Shown one piece after another: positions 1-10,075 of a stretch of DNA of 64,000 nt. The notes under the pieces are model-generated. The model saw only the letters and a program-made list of their open reading frames with translations. It was not told the DNA's origin and did no database searches. Position numbers and translations under genes: made by a program. This DNA comes from Closterium sp. Naga37s-1 (lineage: Eukaryota > Streptophyta > Zygnematophyceae > Desmidiales > Closteriaceae): positions 612,001 through 676,000 of the forward strand of contig CANJKZ010000064.1 of assembly GCA_947471745.1 (NCBI GenBank), read 5' to 3'. Every line of letters begins with the position of its first letter. The stretch's first letter is position 1.

Positions 1-1951
1 TTTTAACCATACTCTAAAAAGCAGAGGTTATTTGATGCGTTCTGTGTTTCTTCACCTCGTCTTTTGGATGACGAGGACCTCCAGGTCTTGTCGTCGATGT
101 CAAATGAGAAATTTCATGCGGCTTCGCAATTTCCCCAAATTGCGACGCCCGTAGCCATCCCGTTGGATCAGGAGCCCCTGCGCTCTGCAAAACCCCCGAG
201 TCCGCCCACACTCAATGGTGTGTCAGACTTTTTTGGGGGAGCGCATTCACAAACCCGCGGATATCCCAGCCGGAACCGTTAGGCTCGACGTTAGTGGCGG
301 CACTCCCGGATGTCGCAAACGTCTGACATCCGAACCGAGGGCAGCTCGACGCGGAAGCGAAACAACCATTTCGTCGCCAGTGCTATTTCGCTTGTCGCAC
401 CCGCATTTCGTCACTTGGCCGTTTGTTGGAAATCATGCGCTCGCGGAAATTCGCGGGCGAATCTTGTCGGCGGTTCTTCCTCCTCCGCCGCTTGGCCCAC
501 CTCGGGATTGGTTGGGATAACTCTGGGCTGAGCTGAACCATTCCTGTGACGGCCCACCAGAAACTGGGATCACCCAGACACACAACAGAATCCAACCACC
601 TCGAAACCATTTCAACCGCGCAACATAGCCATCATTTGTTGGTGAATCCCCAGCTTGGGCAAACCAGCATGCGCAACTCGTTCCGTGCGCCAACTTGCCA
701 CCATTCCCCAATTCTTTTCGCTCCATCCTCGTTCTTCCAACTCCAAACCTCTTCGCCTGCATTCCTTTCTCGTCTTACCCCTCCACTTTGTTACGACGCC
801 TTTTTCTTCTTCCTCGGAACTATCCATGGCCGCTAGCTTCGTTGTCGCTGGCTACAACTATTATCGTCCTCGCAACGACTAGCTTCTCCAATCGATTGCT
901 TCTCTAGCACTCGCTCGCTGACCGGGTTTTCCTCGGGAGCGGTTTCTGGTGTTGGAAGTGTGGGGGACGGGATTGCCCCCCACGCGAAGACCTCCCTTGA
1001 CTCGGACCAAGGGAGGGTTTTTTCTTGGAAGGTTGGGGTGACGGCGGATTGTCCGCGTCGCCACGCAACCGAACTTTCCCCGGTTGGGTCCGAATATTTG
1101 TGGGGCCGACACTTGGCAGCCCCACATGCATGCACGAAAATAGCGAGAGTGCAAGCGAATGTTACGAACATTTCGCTACACTCGCTATTGTTCCTTGTAA
1201 CACACGATTGTCGGCGTGAAGAAACGAACCCGGCAAAGTCCGAAATTGTGAACGCGGACGTCGCGGAAATTGGACGCAATCCTGAGTCCGAATTTCTGGC
1301 GAGTCTCACGCGGTTCGATGTTACATTTCTGCATGTGTGTTTTAGCTATAAAATCCAGAGAGCAAAACAGAGAGTTTATTCCATTGACGACTTGTGTATC
1401 CCTCCTTGCATAATATACAATTGCTCTCTCGTTACTTGGGCGATTTCTGTGAGCTCAAGTTCTACGGAATCCTTGCTCCGAGCCCGTCGGATTGATCCTA
1501 GGCTCTGCCTCTAACTCGCCAAGTTTATTCTGTGGCGTCACTTAGAGCAGGACGGTTTCTTTCATCTGGTGGGGTTGAGTCTTCTCCGTGCAGTCGATAC
1601 GGCGATGAAGCAATGCTATCCGGATAGTTATTTCGACCAGGTTAGTCTTCCAGTTCGGAGATACTTCCTGCTAGCGTCATTTTCTCGTGAATATAACATT
1701 TCATTATAGCAGGGTTCTCATTTTGCGTTTGCACATCCCAGATCCTCATTTCCCGATTACACTTGCTGTCTCGCCCACGCCAGATGCACCTGCTCTACCG
1801 AACACGTGTCGTCGTGGCGACGCGATTTCTCATCCTCAGGCCTTCGTTCCCTCGTCGCGCGTGCTTCCGCAATTTCCGCACACTGTTCTGCGAATGCTTA
1901 GGTACGACTTGCTTGAAATGGAGTTTTTCCGGTTGCTTCTTTCATCCCTAC
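1..1951. other. Left flank, no recognised gene
   Basis: No reading frame here resembles a known protein and none is long. A GC-rich hairpin with a 9-bp stem (CCTCCCTTG at 991-999 with CAAGGGAGG at 1008-1016) is followed by a T run at 1018-1023. It looks like a terminator, but such a signal has no clear meaning for nuclear pol II genes. The last five bases, 1947-1951 (CCTAC), are the target-site copy of Copia-A. Confidence 0.6.
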
Positions 1952-2772
1952 TGTTGAGTGTGCACTGACCCTGCAGACTGGGTCGTCACTTTCTGCGGGG
2001 GAGGGGAGAAATCCGCCAAAGCGAATTCTGCAGAAGTCAACGCGGAACTCTGCACTGCAGCAGAGTCACCTCGCAGAAGCGGAAAACAGGTTCCGCTGCA
2101 GACGAAGGCGAATCTGCCGAGCAGAACGTGGAGCTGCAGAGGGCGCATCTGCAGAAGTTCGGATCTGCAGAGGATGGCGCATCTGCAGAAGCGAAATTCT
2201 GCAGAGGACCGAATCTTCTACCGGCGAACCCCTCCGACGCGAAAGTGCGATCGTTTCGGAACTTTTGCGTGGGAATTTCGGAACATTGCGGACATTGAGA
2301 AATTGACCCCCGGAAACAGTGCGTGAACTTGGGGTGTTCAATCTGGGGGCGAATTGAACCACCTGAGCAAATTGAACCTGGTGCACGTTTTCGTAACTAC
2401 GAAAACGTGCGTTACAGAAGTTGTTTAAAACAACCTGAACAGTTAAAATAATTACTTTTAGGTAGGTAAAAATTACCAACTAAACATGTGTTGTAATTTT
2501 CACCTGCCGATGCTGACTTGGCTAAGCGCAGCTGAATGGTAGTTATCTAAACGTTCTTGTGAGAACGTTCTCTTGCTAGGTTCAATGGTTGGGTAGTTCT
2601 TTACCCCTTGTATTCTATCTTTCATTCAATTCTAGTGAATTTTCTGTTTGTGCCAACTCTATGCCTTTTTCAACACTTAGCCAATTTTCTCCTTAGTGAA
2701 CAACAAAGTTTGCGTGGCTGCAGAGAAGCATTTCGTAGAGCTCCAACTCCCGTGAGAGCAGAAATCTCTGCA
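1952..2772 (+). repeat. 5' LTR of Copia-A
   Basis: Matches 10076-10896 in length and almost base for base. The first third carries about nine CTGCAG hexamers between 1970 and 2200, several as the self-complementary octamer TCTGCAGA. These may be promoter or enhancer elements, but that is inference. Confidence 0.95.
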
Positions 2773-2800
2773 TGGTGCGGTGAGCGTGGATCGAACACGC
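2773..2800 (+). other. Primer binding site, tRNA-Phe type
   Basis: Immediately after the LTR, with no spacer, 28 bases are complementary to a tRNA 3' end. Read as the complement they give a T-arm with loop TTCGATC and an acceptor end ACCGCACCA, which I recognise as the 3' end of plant tRNA-Phe(GAA). Most plant Copia elements use initiator tRNA-Met (TGGTATCAGAGC), so this primer choice is unusual. The tRNA identity is from memory of plant tRNA-Phe. Confidence 0.8.
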
Positions 2801-2849
2801 ATAGAATCCGTTCTTCGACGTTAGGTCTCATTGAACTTAGCTAGTCGAC

Positions 2850-4319
2850 ATGGTGGGCTCTGAGGAAATCCTCGAGACGTTCGACAGTTTAAGTGAGCAG
2901 GAGGCTGCTTTGATGGCTCGTCATGAAGGCGGAGATCTTACCGAGCGGGAGCTCAACTTTATGCTCTTGGGAGCACGAGCTCAATGGGAGATGGACCATC
3001 CGCAGACTCGTTCAGAGGAAGACGGGGCATCACAGACTTCTGGAGACGACGAGAACGCTGAAGAACCGGAAGAAGGCGGAATGCAGGAGCCACGAAGTGT
3101 TCTAGGACAAGGAGAACTGATGAGCCCTGGAGAAGGCTCGCAACAGAAGGCGGATGCAAGTCCGAAGAAGGCGACTGGCAGAGGACGCATGAGTGGTCGA
3201 GAATCTGCAGTGAAGACTGGTGGGAGCTCGGCAATCTCTCATCCTACGGCATCGAAAGACTGCGGAATTCCTCCTGACTACGGATACTTCAAATTTTCTC
3301 CCGACAAAATCGTGGTGCCGATGCTTCTCGAAGGACGTCATGACTTATCCGTCTGGAGGGAGTCCATCGAACCTCAACTTGAAATTGCGCAGCTGAAGCC
3401 GTTCATCGACGGCTCGATCAAGATTCCACGGCTGAGCGACACTTCACAGTATACACAATTTCGCTCGGCGCAACTTCTGACCTTTATGGTGATATCGCGA
3501 TGCTGCTCTCCATCCGTGAAGATCGCCTTGAAGTCATGTCGTCTTCGAGTGGACGCGGGCTACCAGGCGTGGCGCTTCATCATGGAGACCTACAAAGCAA
3601 CGGACTATCTCTATATCGGCCAGCTGGAGAGGAGCTTGGCGACGCTAGAGATGGCGGAGCATGAGACGGCGACGACCTACTGCAATCGTGCGCAGATGAT
3701 TCTCGCTAATCTGCGAATGGCTGGCGTGAACTATTCGATGGCTTCGTATGTGACTCATGTCCTTACAGGTCTTCCCGCGGAGTACAAGTACCTTCGACGA
3801 ATGCTACAATCTCCGGAAAACTGCAAGACCCTCGACGAAAACACTTTGACAAGCAGAATTATCGCGGAGGAGTGCACGCTCGAGCTCGAAAAGCGGAAGG
3901 AATCACCTCTGCCACAGGTCAACTGGGCGTCGACGGGACAGCAGCAGCAGCAGAAGCGTTGGTCTTCTTCGACAACTGGCGGTTCTACGGAGCAGAAGTC
4001 GTCGAACAAGGAGCAGCAGAAGAAAGATGGTCGACAGCAGAACAACAAACGGAGCTCGAAGAAACCTTGCTGGGTCTGCGGAGAAGTCGGTCACTTCGCG
4101 TTCCAGTGCGAACAACGTGCCGACAAGAAGAACAATGCTTCCGCGCATAAGGAAATTTCTTCGAAGACGGGAGCGCAAAGCGACAACTCTAATTCGACCA
4201 ACAAAAAGGGACCTTCTTGTTCAATGGTGGGACCAGTTGTGGACCAGGCCTGTCGAAGTTCCTGGGGCCCATACTTGGAGTCCCCAGCTCCTCCCTATCT
4301 GACCCTGTTTTGGCCGTAG
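2850..4319 (+). CDS. Copia-A gag (end altered by MITE)
   Basis: Gag forms the virus-like particle and binds the genomic RNA. The frame opens at ATG 2850, 50 bases after the primer site. Genuine gag runs to 4244, and the last 25 codons are read from the inserted MITE. The Copia gag domain (UBN2-like) covers roughly residues 150-340. A glutamine/serine-rich linker follows, then a zinc knuckle C-x2-C-x4-H-x4-C near residues 407-420. It aligns well by eye with Copia-B gag, including the motif that begins DKIVVP. In the undisturbed element the frame would continue straight into protease. Confidence 0.88.
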   Translation: MVGSEEILETFDSLSEQEAALMARHEGGDLTERELNFMLLGARAQWEMDHPQTRSEEDGASQTSGDDENAEEPEEGGMQEPRSVLGQGELMSPGEGSQQKADASPKKATGRGRMSGRESAVKTGGSSAISHPTASKDCGIPPDYGYFKFSPDKIVVPMLLEGRHDLSVWRESIEPQLEIAQLKPFIDGSIKIPRLSDTSQYTQFRSAQLLTFMVISRCCSPSVKIALKSCRLRVDAGYQAWRFIMETYKATDYLYIGQLERSLATLEMAEHETATTYCNRAQMILANLRMAGVNYSMASYVTHVLTGLPAEYKYLRRMLQSPENCKTLDENTLTSRIIAEECTLELEKRKESPLPQVNWASTGQQQQQKRWSSSTTGGSTEQKSSNKEQQKKDGRQQNNKRSSKKPCWVCGEVGHFAFQCEQRADKKNNASAHKEISSKTGAQSDNSNSTNKKGPSCSMVGPVVDQACRSSWGPYLESPAPPYLTLFWP

Positions 4320-4762
4320 CTGATTGTTTTGGCGCCCTTAACGGTCACGGGCGCAGGCCAAAGTGAAAACTTGATATCCGGGCTTGCACTTACACTATCT
4401 TAGCTAAGGGAAAGTTCGGCTGCTCCAAAGCTGACTTAGAGATATCACAAACACGGGATTGGCTAGAAAATGCTAAGGGAAAAATCCCCTTGGCGCGCTC
4501 TCGTGCAACCTAAGGAGAAAGGGGGGGGGAGTGGGGGGGTCTGGCAGAATTTCTTGGGGGGGGGGTCCTAGAACCGGAAATCAAAACTTTGTGGGTGGGG
4601 AAGGCCTGGTTGGAGCACTTAACGCATCCGGGGAAGGGTCGAACAAAGCACTTAGTGGCATGGGTGCAGGGCGATACTAACATTTTATGCAGTCGAGCTG
4701 GAGCAAATGTAGCCCGGAATTTCAGGGCATTAAGGGCATATGCCCGTCAATCGACAGGCCTG
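4245..4762. mobile_element. hAT-type MITE inserted in Copia-A
   Basis: A 518-bp insertion with perfect 12-bp terminal inverted repeats (CAGGCCTGTCGA) and a perfect 8-bp target duplication TTGTGGAC (4237-4244 and 4763-4770). An 8-bp duplication with CAGG-type ends is the hAT signature. It has no transposase frame, so it depends on another element. G runs occur at 4520-4565. Removing it with one target copy rejoins the gag frame to the protease frame without a shift. A second member of the same family lies at 22696-23381. Confidence 0.85.
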
Positions 4763-7179
4763 TTGTGGACCAGCTGCAGACGACCGATCTACTCATTTCG
4801 CTGGACGCGGAAGATGGTGAGGATTATCAGGCGATTGCTGCAGCCGTCGAGGCCGATCCTGCAGTTGTTCTTCTCGACAGTGGCTGCTCACATCATCTGA
4901 TGGGCGACGATGCAGCCTTTGTCGAAATGCATGAAGGCGGCGACATTAAACATGTTCGCGGATTCAACGGGGCATTCCAAGACGTGTGTGGTCGCGGAAC
5001 AATCGCTCTACGCGGTGAAGCTGGGAAGCAGATTCTGATTCCTGATGTGCGTTACGTACCTGGAATCCATGCGAATCTGTTGTCTGCTGGGCAGCTAAAG
5101 GATTGTGGGGTAAAGCTGAAGGATGAAGGTGAAGAGACCCTCCTTCTCTCTACTGATGGGACAGTCCTTGGACGCGCTCGTTATCGAGGACGAGTGCTCA
5201 GCACAGATCTCCAGGTGTGGCCGCTGCAGAAATCGGCAGAAGAGGCGATTGCTCTGCGGACTTTGGCGACGGATACACGGGCGAAGATGGACGTGTGGCA
5301 TCCTCGACTTGCTCATGCGGGCGTCGACACAATCAAGCAGACGGCGACGCATGGTGCAGCGACAGGCTTGGATATTGACAAGTCGGCCAACCCTGATCTA
5401 CCGTGTGTTTCTTGTGTGGGGGGGAAGCTTATTCGACATAGTTTCCCTCAAGAGGGGAGTGAAGAGCAGAAGGTGCTGGGAGTAGTGCACATCGATCTCT
5501 GCGGGCCCTTCCGAGTTCCTGCGAAAGATGGCAGCCGCTACTTTCTTCTGCTCAAGGATCGAAAATCTCGCTACGTCTGGCTCTACCCGATTGAGCAGAA
5601 AAGCGATGCTCTGCGCGTTTTCCAGAAGTGGCTTCCGCGTGCAGAGAGGCAATGTGAGGCTTCGCTGAAGGCTCTCCGCTCCGATCGAGGTGGCGAATTT
5701 TTGGGACGTAAATTCACCGAGTTCCTCGAAGAGAAAGGGATTGAGCACGACCTCACCTGCCCCTATACGCCGCAGCAGAACGGGATGGCGGAACGTGAAA
5801 TGCGGACTGTCGTCGAAGCAGTTAGGACGATGCTTCTGCACATGAGAGCTCCCCACCATTGGTGGCACCTTGCAGCTCTGCAAGCTGTTTGGGTGAGGAA
5901 TCGTCTAGAACATTCCTCTTTGCCATCAGGGGTAACTCCTTATGAAGTGCTCTTCGACAAGAAGCCTGACCTTGGGATGGCTAGAGTTTGGGGGTGTATG
6001 CTGCAGTACCTCATTCCAGAGAGTCAGCGGGGGGGGAAGTTGGAGCCGAAAGCTCGTTGGGGTCTCCACCTGGGTGTCTCGCAGCAGAGTAAGGGGTGGT
6101 TGGTTCTCGACTTGTCGAGCAACCGTCTGATCACAACGGTCGAGGCCATCTTCTACGAGACAATGTCTCTTGCAGAGTGGAAGGCGACGAAGCAGAGTCC
6201 CACCGTCGACCGTGCTGCGCTCGACAATGTGGCATCCTACCCGACGGATCCTGCGGATGATGATGACGATGATGATGAAATGACTAAGGCACCAGCCCCT
6301 CTGCTCGTGCCCACGCCGATTCCTCGACCGCAGCTGCCCACTGACAACCCTCCAGTGCAACTCTCGCCGTTGCCAGAGACTCCTCCTGCAGAAGACACTT
6401 CTCCTGCAGATGACGCTCCTTCTGCGGAGCAGGTTCGTTCTGCAGAAGACATTCGCTCTGACTCTTCTTCGACAGGGGAGCAGCTGCCGACTGCCTCTTC
6501 TTCGACGTTCTTTCCTTCGACTGAAAAATTGGTGCCATTGTCAACACTCCTTGGCGAAGAGGGGAGCAAATTGCAGATGAATGTCGTCGCTAATGAGCGT
6601 CGAGAAGTCGAACAGCCTGCAGACGAAAAATCTGCAGAAGAGCGATCGACAGAAGAGCAATCGGCAGAAGATCGATCTGCAGACGAGCTGCTTGCAGAAG
6701 AAAATGTCGAAAAAGAGATGCCTGAGTTAGAAGAAATTGCCGCAGAAGAGCAACCTGCAGAAGAAGGACCGGCAAACGAAAATTTCCAGGTTTCTCGCTA
6801 CGGTCGAAAGATTCAGAAGCCGATCCGATTTCGCGAAGCACTGACGATGTTTACGATGACTTCGCTCGACGACATGTATGAGGATGTAGTGCAGAAAGAG
6901 CTCGACTCTGCTGACGAGTGCGTCGTCGACACGGATCATCGTTGGGACATTTCGACCATGACAGTCGCAGAAGCTTTGCAGAGTTGGAAAGGTGAAGCGG
7001 TCAAAGCGGCAATGGATGCAGAGATACATACTCTCTACGATCAAGAGACTTGGGAGCTGGTTCCTCGACCGCATGGGGTTAATGTCATGAAGAATCGATG
7101 GGTTCTGACGACGAAGTACAACCCAGATGATACGGTCGACCGAGAGAAGGGTCGACTTGTCGTCAAAGGCTACACGCAG
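4763..7179 (+). CDS. Copia-A pol, first part: protease, integrase, start of RT
   Basis: The frame is open from inside the MITE and ends in the nested LTR element. The retropepsin motif LLDSG is near 4872-4886. The GAG-pre-integrase/HHCC region follows (WHPRLAHAG, then C-x2-C). The integrase core keeps all three catalytic acids: D in VVHIDLCG, D in SDRGGEF, E in NGMAERE. A long acidic linker with SAEE/SAED repeats separates integrase from RT. The RT begins with the WELV...NRWV motif and is cut at KGYTQ by the insertion at 7180. The integrase looks competent, but the copy as a whole is not. Confidence 0.9.
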
Positions 7180-7354
7180 TGTCAGAACAGTAAGCATAAC
7201 GAGGAGCCATAGCTAGGTTTACCTAGCTAGGCAAGAGAGAAATGAGCAAAGGAGGATGTTCACTAGCGAGCAGGTGGATACATATAGGAAACCCTAAGGG
7301 GTCATACTCACTACAGAGTACCCCACTGCAGGCTAGACAAACTACATTCTGACA
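7180..7354 (-). repeat. 3' LTR of nested non-autonomous element
   Basis: Direct repeat of 8373-8547. On the plus strand it starts TGTCAGAACAG and ends ATTCTGACA. Confidence 0.9.
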
Positions 7355-7366
7355 CACCCCCATAGT
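7355..7366 (-). other. Polypurine tract of nested element
   Basis: The minus strand reads ACTATGGGGGTG next to the LTR. The same TATGGGGG-type tract adjoins the LTRs of Copia-C and Copia-D, which suggests that this element is mobilised by a relative of those. Confidence 0.7.
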
Positions 7367-8360
7367 CAAAGTGGGGTATAATCAGCAGAGCAAGCAGTCA
7401 TAGAGCAGGTTCACAAGTGCAAGCAAAGCTAGAGGCATTCACAAAGGACAAGTGAGGAGGAGGAGGCGGGACTGTAAGAGGAGAGAAGATAGGATGCGAC
7501 GGCTGAAGCTGCAGACACACGGGCAACAGGAGCGGCTGGCACAGTGGCTACCGGGACAGCGCCCCGAACTACTGGAGTAACTGGCTCGGCGGCTACGAGG
7601 AGCGGCAGGAGCAACGGACCCACGGGCGACAGGCGCAGCAGGCTCTCTGGGCTACCAGGACAGCGCCCCGGACTACAGGTGCTGCGGACGACAAGACGGC
7701 AGCCTCCGCTCAACCTCCCCCAACTGTCCCACCCCCCTTTCACACACCCCTTGCTGCACCCCTAGCTCCACTCCCACGTCACCCCCCTAGCACCGCTCCC
7801 TCGGCTCCCACACACCCACCCCCCTCAGCGGCAGCTGCAGCAGTGGGAGACGGAGGAGGAGGAGGAGTAGGGGACGGTTCACACAACCGCCACCCCCATA
7901 ACCGCCACCCCCACACTCGCCACTCCCAAACCCTAAAACGGGTGGCACGGGGCAGGAGCGCGGGGGACGGCGCGGGGGACGGCGCGCGGCCCCCAGGGTG
8001 CCACGACGGGGCAGCAGGGGGCCGCGCGCGCCCCCCAGGGCGCCGCGACGGGGCAGCAGGGGGTCGCGCGCGGCTCCACAGGGCGGCGCGACGGGGCGAC
8101 GGGGGTCCGCGGGTGGTTTTCCGGGTGACGCGACGGGCTCCAGGGGGGGCGACGCGACCGTCGACGGGGGGGGACGCGCGGGTCCCCGGGGTGACGCACG
8201 AAGAATGAAGCCGCCACGTGCCTCGGGGCGCACGGCGGGCAGAAAACCGCCATGCGCCCCGAGCGCGTGGCGGGAAGAAAAAAGCGTCGCGCGCCACGGG
8301 GCGCGCGACAGAGAGGAAAGCAGCGGAAGCACGTGGGGCCCACAGGCCAAGAGCGTAACA

Positions 8361-8372
8361 GCTCTGATACCA
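8361..8372 (-). other. Primer binding site, tRNA-iMet, nested element
   Basis: The minus strand reads TGGTATCAGAGC, the canonical plant initiator-Met primer site, directly against the LTR at 8373-8547. Confidence 0.9.
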
Positions 8373-8547
8373 TGTCAGAACAGTAAGCATAACGAGGAGC
8401 CATAGCTAGGTTTACCTAGCTAGGCAAGAGAGAAATGAGCAAAGGAGGATGTTCACTAGCAAGCAGGTGGATACATATAGGAAACCCTAAGGGGTCATAC
8501 TCACTACAGAGTACCCCACTGCAGGCTAGACAAACTACATTCCGACA
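8373..8547 (-). repeat. 5' LTR of nested non-autonomous element
   Basis: Pairs with 7180-7354. It adjoins the primer site, so it is the 5' LTR on the minus strand. Confidence 0.9.
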
Positions 8548-8614
8548 CGCAGACCCCTGACGACTTCGAAAGTTACGGAACTGCTCGGATGCATCTGTCG
8601 AACGCAGCTGACGG

Positions 8615-9901
8615 ATGGAGTTGATGCAACTCGACATGACAAATGCATTTCTGAATGCGAAACTTGACCGTCCTCTCTTCATGGAGCAGCCCGAGTTCTA
8701 CAACGACGGGATGGGTCGAGTCTGCATGCTGAAGAAAAGCCTTTATGGACTGAAGCAGAGTCCGATGTTGTGGTACGAGGCCCTCGACGAAGTGCTGGAA
8801 GACGCAGGATGGTCGAAGAGTCAGGTCGACGAAGCTTTCTACTTCCACGAGGACGAGAACCACGATATGTGCTGGGTGCTCGTCTACGTCGACGATCTGC
8901 TCGCCGCGAGCCGCAGCAAGGAACATCTGGCAGAACTGAAGGCGCTGCTCGAAAACGCCTTCAAATTGCGAGAGATCAGCCCTGTCAACAAGTACCTGGG
9001 ACTGGAGCTGATCAGAGACAGGGAAGCGGGGAAGATCTGGCTGCATCAGAGAGGCTACGTCGACAGGGTGCAGAGGCGTTTTCTGCCAGAAGGACCTTCT
9101 CAGCGAGTTCCGAAGACGCCAATTTCGGTCGACGCCTTCAAGGTGCTCACATTTGATGACGAGAAGTTGCAGGCGCGCACAGAAGAAGAGTATCGGCAGA
9201 GGGTCGGCTCTCTGCAGTTTGCTGCCTGCACCACTCGCCCCGACATCTCCTTCGCCTGCAGCAAACTTGCGTCTGGTCAAACGATTCGAAGCGATCAACA
9301 TTGGAGGGAGCTCGACCGCTGCATTGCGTACCTTGTTGGGACGCGCGATGTTGCTCTCGAGTTCGGCGGAGGAAATGGAGAGATGCGTCTTGTCGGCTTC
9401 GCAGATGCAGACGATGCAGGAGACAAGCAGAATCGCAGCAGCACGGGTGGCTACATTTTCACTCTCGGTGGAGCTGCAATTTCATGGGCAAGTCAGAGGA
9501 TCAGGTGCATCACTCTCTCTTCTACGGAATCGGAATACATCGCTGCAGTGGAGGCTGGAAAGGAAGCTCGAAAGCTTCGTTATCTGATGGCAGAATTTCG
9601 CATGCTCGACGAGACGTCACCAACGATCATCCACGTCGACAACCAATCTGCGATTTCTGTGTCTGAAAAAATGGGGCTGAAGGGAAAGCTGAAACACATG
9701 GAGCGGCGCTACATGTGGCTGCAGAGCCTGGTGAAACGTCGCAAGCTGAAGCTGCAGTACATCTCGACGACCGAGCAGCCGGCAGATTACTTGACGAAAA
9801 CACTACATTTCCCTGCGTTCAACAAGTGCTTTGCAAAAGTTGGTCAAGTAAGGCTTTCGACGAAGAGGAGTTGCGCAGAGAGTCCTCTCGACGAGGAATA
9901 G
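8615..9901 (+). CDS. Copia-A pol, second part: reverse transcriptase and RNase H
   Basis: Continues the Copia polyprotein after the nested element. The RT motif MQLDMTNAFLNAKL (catalytic aspartate) comes first, then LYGLKQSP and an intact YVDD box (LVYVDDLLAAS), and then the RNase H region (STGGY, TESEYIAA, VDNQSAI, and the terminal PADYLTK). Between 8553 and 8614 the expected segment is shortened and out of frame, so the start at 8615 is only where the frame reopens. This is the only one of the window's four Copia RTs with an unaltered YVDD. Confidence 0.9.
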   Translation: MELMQLDMTNAFLNAKLDRPLFMEQPEFYNDGMGRVCMLKKSLYGLKQSPMLWYEALDEVLEDAGWSKSQVDEAFYFHEDENHDMCWVLVYVDDLLAASRSKEHLAELKALLENAFKLREISPVNKYLGLELIRDREAGKIWLHQRGYVDRVQRRFLPEGPSQRVPKTPISVDAFKVLTFDDEKLQARTEEEYRQRVGSLQFAACTTRPDISFACSKLASGQTIRSDQHWRELDRCIAYLVGTRDVALEFGGGNGEMRLVGFADADDAGDKQNRSSTGGYIFTLGGAAISWASQRIRCITLSSTESEYIAAVEAGKEARKLRYLMAEFRMLDETSPTIIHVDNQSAISVSEKMGLKGKLKHMERRYMWLQSLVKRRKLKLQYISTTEQPADYLTKTLHFPAFNKCFAKVGQVRLSTKRSCAESPLDEE

Positions 9902-10065
9902 GTGCCATGACCTTTTCATGGCTGGTGCGATGATGGTGTGTGCGAATTGCAGACTTCTGCAATTCTTGTGTGTTTCTTTTCTGCATTTTTCTTTCTTTCT
10001 GTTCTGCTCTGGTGTGTGGTGTAGACGGGTCAATTTTTTGATCTGCGACGACCAAGCATGATCAG
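9902..10065 (+). other. Copia-A 3' untranslated interior
   Basis: About 160 T-rich bases between the pol stop and the polypurine tract. No gene is seen. Confidence 0.6.
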
Positions 10066-10075
10066 TGCAGGGGAG
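10066..10075 (+). other. Polypurine tract of Copia-A
   Basis: TGCAGGGGAG lies directly before the 3' LTR and primes plus-strand synthesis. Copia-B has nearly the same tract (GGCAGGGGAG), which links A and B as one lineage. Confidence 0.85.

Larger units (their letters stand above)
7180..8547 (-). mobile_element. Small non-autonomous LTR retrotransposon nested in Copia-A
   Basis: A 1368-bp element with 175-bp LTRs (7180-7354 and 8373-8547, two differences seen), TGTCAG...TGACA type ends, and a perfect 5-bp target duplication CGCAG (7175-7179 and 8548-8552). A tRNA-iMet primer site sits next to the upper LTR and a purine tract next to the lower one, so it reads on the minus strand. The ~1-kb interior is very GC-rich, with ~45-bp degenerate tandem units at about 7980-8200. 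It encodes no gag or pol that I can recognise. It is a TRIM/LARD-like element that must use proteins supplied in trans. Confidence 0.9.

Noticed and set aside
991..1023. Rho-independent-type terminator
   Set aside because: Hairpin and T run are real, but the window is nuclear eukaryotic DNA, where this signal has no such role, and no gene ends here.
4245..4762. Reading the 4236-4245 / 4762-4771 repeat as a 10-bp Mutator-type duplication
   Set aside because: The ends pair perfectly for 12 bases with an 8-bp duplication when C...G termini are used, and the sister element at 22696-23381 independently gives 8 bp.
4589..4900. Frame starting within 4589-4762 as a separate gene
   Set aside because: This stretch is MITE sequence fused by chance to the pol frame; the boundaries are fixed by the terminal repeats and target duplication.
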